A stretch of DNA of 64,000 bases from Planctomycetota bacterium (GCA_023954375.1 JAMLIC010000011.1:62001-126000); one strand, 5' to 3'; shown: positions 44,626-55,400, numbered from the stretch's first letter. The notes: generated from the letters alone by a model not told the origin. Made by a program: numbers and translations.

Positions 44626-45798
44626 TCACTCTCCCAGCTCGCGCTCGAGGCGGGCGATCCGCCACAGGAGCGCGTCGAGGTGCCCCCCGAACTCCGGCAC
44701 CTGACCCACCTCGAGCGCCTCGAACGCCGCGTCGAGCTCCGCCCGCGCGCCGCCGCGGGCGCGGGCCAGCTCGACGCGCGCGAGGAGCGTCCAGGTCGGG
44801 TCGACCTGCGCGAACGCCTCGGCCAGGTGCAGCGCGAGGTCGGCGCCCGCGTGGTCCCCCAGGAGGGCCAGCGCCTCCCCGCGCGCGAGCCAGCCGATCC
44901 AGCTCGCTGCGTCCCGGTCGAGCTCCTGGCCGGCCAGCTCGAGCGCGCCCGCCGCGTCGCCGAGGACCGCCTGCAGGCGCGCGCGGACCCCGGGGGTCCT
45001 GGTCCGCTCGAGCACCTCCCGCACGCGTTCGAACTCGGGGTGGTCCGGCCGCGGGGGCATGAGGTAGGTCGTGTGCTCCTCGAGGATCGACTCCAGCGGC
45101 GCGCCGGGCGGCCGAGGGGGCGGGTAGAGCTTCTCCAGCCGCGCGCGGGCGGCGTCGAGGCGCGCGCGCTCGGCCGCGTCGTCCGTCGTGTGCCGCGCCA
45201 GCGCCAGCTGCGTCGTCGCCTGGCGCGCGGCCGACCGGGCGCGCTCGCGCCGGACGCCCGAGCGCGCGCCGCTCCGCCCCGTCGTCCGCAGCTCGTCGAC
45301 CCGCTGCGCCAGCTCGAAGCGCTCGTCGCCCGGGATCACCGGGCGGCGCGGCGGCCTCGGCGGCGGGGGCGGGGGCGCGGGCGGCGGCTCGACCTCGACG
45401 GCCGGCGGCGCCGGCGCGACCACGACCACGGGCGGCGTCGGCGCGGCGGGCTCGGGCGGGGACACGACCTCGGCGGGGGTCACGACCAGCGCGACGGTCG
45501 CGGCGGCGAGCAGCACCATGACCACGAGCCCGAGGACGAAGAAGGGCAGCGGCCCGAGGCGCGCGCGGCGGGCCTCCCGCCGCAGCCGCTCGGCGCCCCC
45601 GCACGCGGCGCAGCGGCTCGCCTCGCCCCAGCAGGGCTCGTGATGCCGCGCCAGGCAGGCGGCGCAGGCCACCCAGCCGGCCGCGTCGGCCGTGAGCCCC
45701 TCGTGGCAGAAGGGGCAGCGGCTCTGCTGCACGACGATGTCCCCGCGCTCCGCGGGCGCGGGCGGGCCCGGGGGGCGCGGCTTCTCCTCGGGGACCAT
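44626..45798 (-). CDS. Membrane protein with prokaryotic RING-like zinc finger
   Basis: 390 residues. A Pro/Glu-rich start is followed by a treble zinc-binding pattern CPFCHEGL ... CAACLARHHEPCW ... CAACGG (about 28-68), matching the prokaryotic RING (Prok-RING) type in which the C-x2-C...C-x2-C-x4-HH-x2-CW spacing is typical. One transmembrane helix (about 80-105), a long Pro/Val-rich stretch (about 106-155), and a helical C-terminal region of about 230 residues with TPR-like repeats (DAAGALELAGQELDRDAASW). No ubiquitin-like or E2 gene is nearby. TACCCT lies seven bases before the ATG at 45798. Confidence 0.75.
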   Translation of the reverse strand: MVPEEKPRPPGPPAPAERGDIVVQQSRCPFCHEGLTADAAGWVACAACLARHHEPCWGEASRCAACGGAERLRREARRARLGPLPFFVLGLVVMVLLAAATVALVVTPAEVVSPPEPAAPTPPVVVVAPAPPAVEVEPPPAPPPPPPRPPRRPVIPGDERFELAQRVDELRTTGRSGARSGVRRERARSAARQATTQLALARHTTDDAAERARLDAARARLEKLYPPPRPPGAPLESILEEHTTYLMPPRPDHPEFERVREVLERTRTPGVRARLQAVLGDAAGALELAGQELDRDAASWIGWLARGEALALLGDHAGADLALHLAEAFAQVDPTWTLLARVELARARGGARAELDAAFEALEVGQVPEFGGHLDALLWRIARLERELGE

Positions 45799-45875
45799 GG
45801 AGCGGAGGGTAGTCGCCGGCCTCCGGCCCTGCCATCGAGCCGGTCGGAGCGGCGGAGCGGCGCGCCGGCGCCCTC

Positions 45876-45904
45876 TTGCGGTCGGCGCAGGCCTCTGGCC
45901 TGAT
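45876..45904 (+). promoter_or_regulatory. Leaderless promoter of the SDR gene
   Basis: TTGCGG (45876-45881), 17-nt spacer, CCTGAT (45899-45904), six bases, ATG 45911. Spacer starts TCGGCG as in the promoter at 44185. Confidence 0.6.
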
Positions 45905-45910
45905 CGCCGA

Positions 45911-46570
45911 ATGACCGCGACGACCCCCGGCCGCGCCGCCCTCCTCCTCGGGGCCACCGGCCTCGTCGGCCGGCGCTGCCTGGCGCGCCTCCTCGACGAC
46001 GCGACCTGGGGCCCGATCCACGTCCTCACGCGCCGGCCGACCGGCGTCGCGCACCCGCGCCTGATCGAGGTCGCGCGCGTCGCGCCCGAGGACGTCCCGC
46101 CGGTCGAGGACGTCTTCTGCTGCCTCGGCACGACGATCAAGGCCGCCGGCTCGCGGGGCGCGTTCCGCGCCGTCGACCACGACCTCGTCGTGTCGCTCGC
46201 GCGCCAGGCGCGCGAGCGCGGCGCGCGCCGCCTGGCCCTCGTGTCGTCGGTCGGGGCGGACCCCCGCTCGCGCGCCTTCTACCTGCGGACCAAGGGCGAG
46301 GCCGAGCGCGATGTCGCGGCGCTCGGCTTCGAGTGCGTCGAGGTGCTCCGGCCGAGCTTCCTCGTCGGCGCGCGCGAGGTCCCGCGCCGCCTCGAGGCGG
46401 CGGGGATCGCCGTGTCGTCGGCGCTCGCGGGCCTCCTCGTCGGGCCGGCGCGCCGCTACCGGCCGATCGACGCCGACACCGTCGCGGGCGCCCAGCGGGC
46501 GGCCCTGCGGCGCGGCGAGGCGGGCGGGCACCTGCGCGAGCACGCCGACCTGGTGCGGCTGGCCGGGTAG
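45911..46570 (+). CDS. Atypical short-chain dehydrogenase (HTATIP2/NAD(P)-binding Rossmann type)
   Basis: 219 residues. Rossmann start ALLLGATGLVGRR, FCCLGTT followed by a Gly-rich loop, VDHDLVVSLARQARERG, LVSSVGADPRSRAFYLRTKGEAE with a Tyr-x3-Lys (Y..TK) pair, and VLRPSFLVG, the set of motifs found in HTATIP2/oxidoreductase-like atypical SDRs. Substrate unknown. Converges with the hydroxylase gene, 12 nt apart. Confidence 0.85.
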   Translation: MTATTPGRAALLLGATGLVGRRCLARLLDDATWGPIHVLTRRPTGVAHPRLIEVARVAPEDVPPVEDVFCCLGTTIKAAGSRGAFRAVDHDLVVSLARQARERGARRLALVSSVGADPRSRAFYLRTKGEAERDVAALGFECVEVLRPSFLVGAREVPRRLEAAGIAVSSALAGLLVGPARRYRPIDADTVAGAQRAALRRGEAGGHLREHADLVRLAG

Positions 46571-46582
46571 ACCGTGCGCCGG

Positions 46583-47185
46583 TCAACCGCCCGGCGCCGC
46601 CGCGGCGGCGGGCGCGGGGGCGCGCCGGCGGGTCACGACGTAGGCGACCGCGTGCTCGGGCCGGACCGCGCCGGACGGGTCGACGAGCCACGGCATGGCG
46701 TGCTTCTCGGGCACCCGGATCGTGCCCGGGCGCGCGTAGGTGCGGAACACGAGGTCCCAGACGGGGCTCGTCACGCCGTGGTTCATCGCGGGCGCGTGGA
46801 AGTGGTGGTGGAAGTGATGCCGGCGCAGCCAGCGGCCGTATGGCCCGCGCGGGCCGTGCGTGTGCGCGCGGCGGTGGACGACCTCGTAGGCGACGTACGC
46901 CGTCGCCAGCCCCGCGGCGAAGGCGAGGCCCGCGCGCGGGCCGAGGGCGAGCGCGGCGGCGGCGGCCGTCGCCAGGACCACCGGGGCGGCGGCGAGGGCC
47001 TTCTTCCGGGTCGGCGCGAAGTAGTGCGTCGTGGCGTGATGGCGGGTGTGCTCGCGGCCGAACGCGTTGTCCGGCCAGCGGTGCCCGAGCCCGCGATGGA
47101 GCGTGTACTCGAGGAGCGTCCACGCGGCGGCGCCGGCGGCGGCCCAGCCCGCCGCGGCGGCGAGGTCGGTCGCGATGGGGGACAT
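46583..47185 (-). CDS. Fatty-acid-hydroxylase-superfamily membrane enzyme
   Basis: 200 residues with hydrophobic helices at about 5-28 and 70-110. The di-iron histidine clusters of the superfamily are present: LHRGLGHRW, REHTRHHATTH, VHRRAHTHGP and LRRHHFHHHFH, in the order of sterol desaturase/carotenoid hydroxylase-like proteins. It probably hydroxylates a lipid or carotenoid, with unknown substrate. GGAGGTGA overlaps the TetR stop (TGA), so the two are translationally coupled and this is the controlled gene of the TetR operon. Confidence 0.82.
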   Translation of the reverse strand: MSPIATDLAAAAGWAAAGAAAWTLLEYTLHRGLGHRWPDNAFGREHTRHHATTHYFAPTRKKALAAAPVVLATAAAAALALGPRAGLAFAAGLATAYVAYEVVHRRAHTHGPRGPYGRWLRRHHFHHHFHAPAMNHGVTSPVWDLVFRTYARPGTIRVPEKHAMPWLVDPSGAVRPEHAVAYVVTRRRAPAPAAAAAPGG

Positions 47186-47187
47186 CT

Positions 47188-47880
47188 TCACCTCCGGCGC
47201 GCCGCGGGGCGTGGGGGGAGCGGGGCGGCCGGGTCGCGCGAGACGACGTCCCAGCGCCCCGCCCGCCAGCCCTCGCGGAGGAGCAGGCCCTGCGCCAGCC
47301 CCCAGGCGGCCTCGCGCGCGGCGGCGACGTCGTCGGGGCCGGCCCGGACGGGGTCGCACACCGCGAGGCAGAGCTGGTTCACGGCCATGAGCCCCGCGCG
47401 CACCTGCCACGGGTCCGGGTCGAGGCCGAGCCGGGCGCGGGACCAGGCCAGGACCAGGTCGACGAGGCGGTCCTGGCGGGCCGCGCGGGCGCCCTCGAAG
47501 GGCGAGCCCGGGCGCGCCTCCTCGCGCTCGATCGTCGCGAGCGCGGGGCCGGCGGCGACGGCCGCAGCGAACACGGCGTCGAGCGCCGCGCGCAGCCAGC
47601 GGACCGGGTCCTCGCCGTCCGCCGAGGCCAGCGCGCGCGACACCTCGCCGAGCACGACCCGCTCGACCTCGGCCCGCACGGCCCGGAACACGTCGTCGAG
47701 GCCGGCGAAGCAGCGGTAGAAGGTCTGCCGCGACACGCCGGCCTCGGCGAGCACGTCCTCGACCCTGGCCCGCTCGAGGCCGATCCGGCCGAGGACGCGC
47801 CACGCGGCCTCGAGGACCCGCCGCCGCTGGACCTCGACGCCGGGTCGGACGCGGAGGGCCTGCTCGGGTGTCCGGCGCAT
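47188..47880 (-). CDS. TetR-family transcriptional regulator
   Basis: 230 residues. The N-terminal helix-turn-helix domain reads RRRVLEAAWRVLGRIGLERARVEDVLAEAGVSRQTFYRCFAGLDDVF, the classic TetR signature; the C-terminal ligand domain is all helical. ATG 47880 follows TATGAT by seven bases, and the palindromic operator covers that -10, so autorepression is expected. It is upstream of and coupled to the hydroxylase gene, so ligand binding would release both. A longer frame upstream exists but lies across the operator and lacks coding character. Confidence 0.9.
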   Translation of the reverse strand: MRRTPEQALRVRPGVEVQRRRVLEAAWRVLGRIGLERARVEDVLAEAGVSRQTFYRCFAGLDDVFRAVRAEVERVVLGEVSRALASADGEDPVRWLRAALDAVFAAAVAAGPALATIEREEARPGSPFEGARAARQDRLVDLVLAWSRARLGLDPDPWQVRAGLMAVNQLCLAVCDPVRAGPDDVAAAREAAWGLAQGLLLREGWRAGRWDVVSRDPAAPLPPRPAARRR

Positions 47881-47884
47881 GCGA

Positions 47885-47910
47885 CGAATCATACACGCGC
47901 GTATGATTCG
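47885..47910. promoter_or_regulatory. Palindromic operator overlapping the TetR promoter
   Basis: CGAATCATAC (47885-47894) and GTATGATTCG (47901-47910) form a perfect 10-bp inverted repeat around six bases (ACGCGC). The minus-strand -10 TATGAT (47893-47888) is inside it, with TGGACG 17 nt upstream as -35, and ATG 47880 seven bases downstream. On the plus strand TATGAT at 47902-47907 could serve a divergent promoter toward the RHS gene. Size and symmetry fit TetR-type operators. Confidence 0.8.
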
Positions 47911-48087
47911 CGTCCACGTCCCTCCGCGTGGGCCGCGCCGATCCGTCTCCCGCCCCCGACCCCCTCGGGCAAGGCCTGCCCGTCGGCGCGCGGCCGGCGC
48001 CCGGGCCACGACGTCCGGCCCGACCAGGTCGGGACTTCCGCGCGGCGCGCGCCGTGCCATGGGCTTCCGCCGCGGGAGGAGGTCTCC

Positions 48088-51000
48088 ATGGTCCGGTCTG
48101 GTCGTCGCGTCGTGTTCGCCATCGCGGTCGCCTGGTGCATCGCGGGCTGCGAGGGGGGGCGACCCACGCCGCCACCCCCACCTCCGGCGCGCCCTGCCCT
48201 CCCGGCGCCCCCGCCCCCGCCCCCGCCGGCGCCCTCGGAGGCCCCGGCGCCGGTCGACCCCGCGGCGGCCCGCTCGAGGCCGTGGGCGACGTGCCACCCG
48301 CCCCGACCGCCTACGCCCCGGCCCTGGGCCTCGACGCGGGCGACGGGCTCCTCGTGTCGGTCGACCCGGCGACCGGCGAGGTCACCTACGCCGAGGTCGA
48401 CCTGGTCGACGGCGACGTGGTCCTCACCCGCGCGCGCACGTCGGGCCGCGGGCGCGCCGGCCTCTTCGGCGCCGGCTGGCGGACCGACGCCGAGGCGCGC
48501 GTCGTGGCCCAGCCGGGGCTCGACGTCTTCGCCGTCGAGCGGGCGCAGGGCGTCGTGCTCTTCGCGCCGCTCCCCGGCGTCGAGCCGGGGACCTACGTCT
48601 CGCTGACCGGCGAGGTCGAGGTCCTCCGCCGCACCGACGAGGGCTGGGCGCTCCTGGCCGCCGAGGGGCGGCTCTTCCTGTTCGCGCCCACGGGCGAGGT
48701 GCTCCAGGTCGGGGCCGCGCGCGTCGAGCGCGGGCCGGGGGGCCTCGCGCTCGTCGGGGGCCGCGGGCGCATCGACCTGGCGCTCGACGCGGCCGGCCGC
48801 GTCGTCGAGGCCCGCGCGGGGGAGGCCACGCTCGCCTACGGCTACCAGGACGACGAGCTGGTGGAGGTCGGCGGCGCCCGGACGCGGCGCTACGAGGTGG
48901 ACGGGGCCAGGCCCGTCCGGCGCGTCCTCGGGGGCGACGGCCGGGTCCTGGTCGAGGCCGAGCACGGCGACGACGCGCGGGTCGCGCGCCTGACCCGCGG
49001 CGACGGCTGGACGCAGGGCTACGCCTTCGCGAGCGGCGACGAGGCCGACGAGGCCGCGGTCGACACGCCGCTCGGGCGGTGGACCTACCGCCTCGAGCCG
49101 ACGCCGGACGGCGCGACCTGGACGATCCTCGGCCCCGCCGGGCGCGAGCAGGCGTGGTTCGACGACCGCGGGCGCCTCGTCGCGCGCCAGCGGGCGGGCG
49201 CGCCGCGGGAGGTCGTGGCCGTCCGGGCGCATCCACCGCTGCCCGCCGAGGACGGCGGCGTCGCCGACGAGCCCGCGGGCGACGAGCGAGCGGACGCCGA
49301 CGCCGCGGGTGTGGGCGTCACGCCGACGTTCGACGCGCAGGACCGCCTCGTCGAGGCGCGGACGCCCGCCGGCCGGACCTGGCGCTTCGGCTGGGAGGGA
49401 CGCCGGGTCGTGCGGCGCGACGGGCCCGCCGGCCCGCTCGAGGACGCGCACGACGCCGCCGGCCGGCTCGCCCGGCGCGTCGACGCGGCCGGTGGCGGCT
49501 GGTCGATCGCGCGCGACCGCGACGGCCGGCCGGTCGAGGTGGCCGCGCGGGCCTCGGCCGATGCGGTGCGGTTCGTCTGGGACGACGCCGGCCGCCTCGT
49601 GGGCGCCGGCTCGAGCGCCGGCGTGCTCGTGTTCGAGCGCGACGACGCCGAGGACCTCGTGGCGGTCCTCACCCCGGCGGGGGTCGAGCTGTTCTACGAG
49701 GGCGACGCGCTCGTGACCCCGTGGGGCGAGTGGACGCGGCGCGCCGACGGCGGCGTCGAGCGGCTCGGCTCGCCCGCGGGCGAGGTCGAGGTCCGCCGCG
49801 ACGCCGCCGGGCGCGTCGTCGCCCTCGCCCTCCCGTGCGGCGTCGTGGTCGAGACGGCGCGCGACGCCCGCCGGCCGCCTCGCGCGCCGCGTCGCGCGGC
49901 GGGCCGGGACCCGGCTCGTCGACCTCGAGGTCGCGCGCGACGCCGCCGGCGCGCCCGCGGCGCTGCGCCGGGACGGCCGCGAGACGCGCTCCTGCTCGAC
50001 GCCGCCGGGCGCCTGGCCGGCCTCGCCCGCGAGGGCGAGGTGGTGGCCCGCTGGGCGCACGACCCCGACGGCAACCGCACGCTCGACGCGCGCGGCGGCG
50101 AGGCGCGGGAGGAGGCCCTCGACGCGCGCGGCCGCCTCGTCGCGCGCGGCGACGAGCGCCTCGAGCACGACGCGGCCGGCCGCCTCGTCGCCTGGCGGCG
50201 CGCCAGCGGCGTCGAGCGCCTGGTCTGGGACGGGCTCGGCCGCCTCGCGCGCGTCGAGCGGGCCGGGCGCCCGCCCGTCGACTACGCCTACGACGCCCTG
50301 GGCCGGCTCGCCGTCCGCACGGAGGGGGGCGCCGAGACGCGCTACGTCTGGGACGGCGAGCGCCTCCTGGCCGAGGTCGGCCCCGGCGAGCGCGTGCGCC
50401 TGTGGGCGCACGGTCCCGGGCTCGACGAGCCCCTCGCCTACTGGGAGGGGCGGCGCGGCGAGGCGCCGGCGGCCGCCGCCTGGACGTGGCTGATCCTCGA
50501 CGAGCGGCACGACGCCGTGGCCTACCTCGACGCGCGCGGCGCGCTCGTCGACCGCGCCGCGCTCGACCCGTGGGGCGTCGTCGAGGCGGCCCCGGCGCCG
50601 GGCCGACCGATGCTCTTCGCCGGGCGCCTCGTCGACCCGGCGACGGGCCTCGTGCACCTGCGCGCGCGCTGGTACAGCCCCGCGCTCGGGCGGTTCGTGT
50701 CGGCCGACCCGGCCGGCCTGGCCGGCGGCCCGAGCCCGTGGGCCTACGTCGACGGCCGGCCGCACGCGCTGATCGACCCGCTCGGCCTCTCGCCCACCAC
50801 GGCCGAGGACGCGGGCCTCCTCGGCCGCGCCTGGGGCGCCGCGCGCTCGGGCTCGCGCGCGGCGTGGACACGGTCGTGGGCGCGACCGAGGGCCTGGCCT
50901 ACCTGCTCCCGTTCACGGGGCACGGCACCCCCGAGGAGCGCGCGGCCGCGCGCCAGGCGTCGGCCCGCGACCTCACCTCCGGCCGGGCGGCCAGCCGTGC

Positions 51001-52367
51001 CCTCGGCGCCATCGACGGCTACGCGCAGGGCGTGAGCCTGGGGCTGTTCGACCCGGGCCTCACCCGCTTCGCCATCGACCCGGCCGAGGCGGCCCGCGGG
51101 CGCGCGTGGGGCGACGGCGGCGCGCTGGCCTTCGGCGCGATCACCGGGCGCCACGTCCTGACCCAGGCGCCGGGCGCGGTGTGGGGCGTAGCGCGGGCCC
51201 TGCCGCGCGCGCCCGGCGCCATGGCGCGCGCGGCGCGCGCCCTCCCCGGGCAGGCGACCGCGGCCCTGAAGGCGGCGCCGGGGCAGGCGGCCGCGGCCCT
51301 GAGGGCGGCGCCGGGGCAGGCGGCCGCGGCCCTGAGGGCCGCGCCGGAGGCACGGCGGCCGCCCTGCGCGCGACGCCGGGCGCTGCCCGCGGGGCCGTTC
51401 GCCGCGGATCGAGGGTGGCGAGCGTCGCGGACCAGGTCGGCAACGTCACTCTGGAAGCCCTTCAAGAAGGTGTTCGGTCGCTCCTGCCGCGCCGCGGCGC
51501 CGCGGCGGCGCGCGCTCGACGGCCGGCGTCGCCCGCAGCGGCCGCGTCGCCGCGGCGACCGCGGCGGGGCGCGTCGCCCGCGCCGCCGGCGCGGCCGACG
51601 ACGTCGCCCGCGCGTCGACCGGGGCGGCGGCGTCGAACCGCGCGTCGACCGCCGCGTCCGCGAAGGCCGGCCGGCCGGCGCCGGCGGCGGAGACGGACGG
51701 CCTGGTGCAGGTCCTCGACCCGACGATCCCCCGCGGCGCGCGCGGGGCGGCCGGGTCGCCGCGCCCGGCCAGCCGGCCGGACGCCCCGCGCCCGCCGCCC
51801 GCGGTCGACCTGCCCGACGGCCTGTCGGGCGTGAGCAAGGAGCTGGCCCGGCAGGCGAAGGAGACCCCGTCGGTCGTCGACGCGGCGGCCATCGAGCGCC
51901 TGGGACGGGACATCCTCGCGGCCCGCACCGACTGCGGCCTGTGCAGCCTGGCCGGCTTCCAGGCGCTCAGCGGGCGCCCGGTCGAGAGCCTGGTGAAGCT
52001 GCGCCAGCGCGCGGCGAAGGCGCTCGGCCCCCGCGCGCCACCCGGCGGGGACCTCACCGACGACCTGACGATCGCCGAGATGCTCTGGGAGCTGACGGGC
52101 GTGGCGCCCGGTCGGGGAGTCACCTCGGGCGAGATGGTCGAGAAGTTCGTCGCGAACCTCGTCCGCACGGGCGGCCTGCGCGAGGGCGACCCCGTGATCC
52201 TGGGCCTCCGGCCGGCAACCGGCGGGCAGGTGGGCCACTTCGTCGTGGCGCGTCAGCGGGCGGGGCGCCTCGAGGTGTTCGACCTGCAGGCCGGCCGCCG
52301 CGCCGACGGGCTCGTCGCCCATGCCAGGGACGTCGTCGTCCACTACGTGGGCCGAGGAGGCGTTTGA
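48088..52367 (+). pseudogene. RHS-repeat polymorphic toxin lipoprotein with papain-like C-terminal domain, frame-disrupted
   Basis: Start ATG 48088 with GGAGGAGG upstream; signal peptide VVFAIAVAWCIAGC (lipobox) and a long proline linker. RHS/YD repeats follow (WTYRLEPTPDG, RDAAGRVVALALP, YDALGRLAVRTEGG, YVWDGERLL), ending with the RHS core LVDPATGLVHLRARWYSPALGRFVSADP and PWAYVDGRP-x5-DPLGL around 50600-50790, the usual junction to a toxin. The C-terminal domain (51705-52367) has C77-G-L-C ... GHFVVARQ (H178) ... VFDLQAG (D193), a papain-like Cys/His/Asp arrangement. Coding passes between frames at about 48265, 49868, 49988, 50860, 51345 and 51515, so as written no full protein is made. I see no immunity gene in the 106 nt that follow. 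Confidence 0.75.
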
Positions 52368-52473
52368 GCGCGCGGAGCCGGCGCGGCATCCGTGTGACGG
52401 AAGACAGCCGGTCACGTGAGCCCACCGCCCCGGCGCGCGACACCGCGTCGTCCATCCCGTAACCTGGCCGCCC

Positions 52474-55400
52474 ATGTCCCTCCCGGCTGGCGCGGCGCGG
52501 CGACCGGTGACCGTCCTCATGGGGACGCTGTCGGTGGTCGTGTTCGGGCTGCTCTCGCTCGAGCGCCTGGCGATCGAGCTCCTGCCGGACATCCGCCACC
52601 CGACCCTCACCGTGCAGACGCGCTATCGCGACGCGGCGCCGGTGTCGGTCGAGCAGCTCGTCACGCGCCCGGTCGAGGAGGCCGTGGGCGTGATCCCGGG
52701 CGTGCGCGACCTGCGCTCCGTGTCGCGCGCCGGGCTGTCGGAGGTCGTCCTCGAGCTCGAGTGGGGCGAGGACGTCGAGCTGGCGGCGATCGACCTGCGC
52801 GAGAAGCTCGGCCTCGTCGAGCTGCCGCGCGAGGCCGAGGCCCCGCGCGTGCTGCGCTACGACCCGTCGCTCGAGCCGGTCCTGCGCCTGGCCCTCACGG
52901 GTGACCGGCCGCTCGACGAGCTCCGCCGCCTGGCCGAGCGCGTGCTGAAGCCGCGGCTCGAGGCGGTGCGCGGGGTGGCCGCGGCCAAGGTCCGCGGCGG
53001 CGCCGCCCCGGAGGTCCTGGTCGAGCTCGACGAGGAGCGGCTGGCCGCGCGCGGGCTCTCGGGGGAGGACGTCGCCCGCGCCCTCCGCGCCGAGGACGTC
53101 AACGCCCCCGCCGGCGCCCTGCGCGACCAGGGCAGCGTCTACCTGGTCCGCACCCTGCACGAGCTCTCCGCCCCGGCGCAGGTCGCCCGCACCGTCGTGC
53201 GCGACGACACGGCGCGCGGCGGCGGGCGCGTCCGGGTCGAGGACGTGGCCGCCGTCCGCCGCGGCCAGAAGGACCCCGAGGAGGTGGCGCGCGTCGCCGG
53301 CCGCGAGGCGGTGGAGCTGGCGCTCCACCGCGAGGGCTCGGCCAACACGATCGCCGTGGCCCGCGCCCTGCGCGCCGAGGTCGAGCGGCTGCGCGTCGAC
53401 CTGCCCGCCGACCTGGCCCTCGAGCCGCTCACCGACCGCGCCCGCTACGTCGAGGCGGCGATCGACGAGGTCTGGTGGGCCGCGGTCGGCGGCGGCCTCC
53501 TCGCCGTCCTCGTCCTCTACTTCTTCCTCCGGGACCCGTCGCCCACCATCATCATCGCGCTGACGATCCCGATCTCGGTCGCCGCCACCTTCCTGCCCCT
53601 GCGCCTGGCCGGGGTCACGATCAACGTCATGTCGCTCGGCGGGCTGGCCCTCGGCGTGGGCATGCTCGTCGACTGCTCGATCGTCGTCCTCGAGGCGATC
53701 GACCGCCGCCGCCGCCAGGGCCTCGGCCGCTTCGAAGCCGCCTGCCGCGGCGCGACCGAGGTCGCGGGCGCGGTCACCGCCTCGACGCTGACGACGATCG
53801 CGGTGTTCCTGCCGATCGTCTTCGTGCGCGGCGTCGCCGGGCAGCTCTTCCGCGACCTCGCCGTCACGGTGTGCGCGTCGCTCCTCGCCTCGCTCCTGGC
53901 CTCGCTCACGCTGATCCCGGCCCTCGCCGCCCTCGACCCGACGCGACGGCGCGGCGGCGACCGCGACCCGAGCCTCCTCCGCTGGGACCGCGGCGGTGAT
54001 CACCGCCCCCCGCTTCGCCCGTGGACCCTGCGCCTCGGCCCGCTCGTCCTGCCGCCCGTGGGCGACGGGGCGCACCCGGTCAGCCGCGCCCTCACCATCC
54101 TCCTCGCGCCGCCGCGGCTGGCCCTGGCCCTCGCGCTGGGCGCGCTCGTCGCGCTCCTCTGGGCCGCGGCGTGGACCTTCCACGCGCTCGCCTGGCCGCT
54201 CGCCCGCGCGCTCGACCGCGTGGCCCGGGCCTACCCGCTGGCGCTCCGCGCGGCGCTCCGCGCCCGCTGGGCCGTGATCGGCGCCGCCTTCGCCGCGTTC
54301 CTCGGCGCCGTGGCCGTCCTCCCGGGCCTGGGGACCGCCCTCGTGCCCGACCTCGCCGAGGGCGAGTTCTCGTTCCGGCTGCGCCTCCCCGAGGGGACGC
54401 CGCTGGCGACGACCGCCGACGTCGTGGCGCGCATCGAGGACGCCCTGCGCCGCGACCCCGGCCTCGCCCGCGTGATCTCCGTCGCCGGCTCGCTCCCGTC
54501 GACCGCCTCGGGCCGGCAGACGCTCGGCGAGAACCTGGCGCAGCTCGACCTCGTGGTGGCGCGCGGCGAGGGCGGCGGCGCCGCGGCGCAGGCCGCCGCC
54601 GTCGAGCGCGTCCGGGCGGTCCTGGCGCGCTTCCCGCAGGTCGAGGCGGAGCTGTCGCACCTCCAGGCGCTCGAGACGCGCCCGCCGCTCGAGGTCCTCG
54701 TCCACGCCGAGGCGCTCGACGCGCTCGAGGACGGCGCCCGCGCCGTGGCCGCGGCGCTCGCCGGCGTCGACGGCGTGCGGGACGTCGCGACCAGCGTCGA
54801 GCCCGGCGCGCCCGAGGTCGTGGTCGAGCTCGACCGCGACCGCGCCGTGGCCCTGGGGGTCACGGCCGACGGCCTGGGCGCGGCCCTGCGGCGGCAGGTC
54901 CTGGGCGAGGTCGTCGCGCAGCTGCGCGAGGACGAGCGGCGCATCGACGTCCGCCTGCGCGCGGCCGAGCGCTACCGCGACCGCCCGGGCAGCGTCGAGG
55001 CCCTGCGCGTCCTCCTGCCCTCGGGCGAGAGCGTGCCGGTGGCGGCCCTGGCGCAGGTCGAGGTCGGGCGCGGCCCGGCCGCGATCCACCGGGCGCAGGG
55101 GGGGCGCGTCGCCCGCGTGACCGCCCACGCGCCCGCGCGCGACCTCGGCGGCACGATCGCCGCCGTGCGCGAGGCCGTGCGCCGGGCGCCGCTGCCCGCC
55201 GGGGTCGTGGCCGAGCTGGCCGGGCAGGACGAGGAGCTGGCCGCGTCGCTGCGCAGCCTGCACCGGGCGCTGCTCCTCGCCGTGTTCCTCGTGTTCGTCG
55301 TCATGGCCATGCAGTTCGAGTCGGTCGTGCATCCGTTCGTGATCCTCCTCACCGTGCCGCTCGGGCTCACGGGCGTCGTGGCCGGGCTCTGGGCCACCGG

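Noticed and set aside
46583..48181. Fusion of hydroxylase and TetR frames into one protein
   Set aside because: The hydroxylase has its own ideal ribosome site and ATG at 47185; the upstream part of its frame is the shadow of the TetR gene.
47881..48297. Longer N-terminus for the TetR protein
   Set aside because: The extension crosses the palindromic operator and promoter and is Arg/Pro-rich without coding bias.
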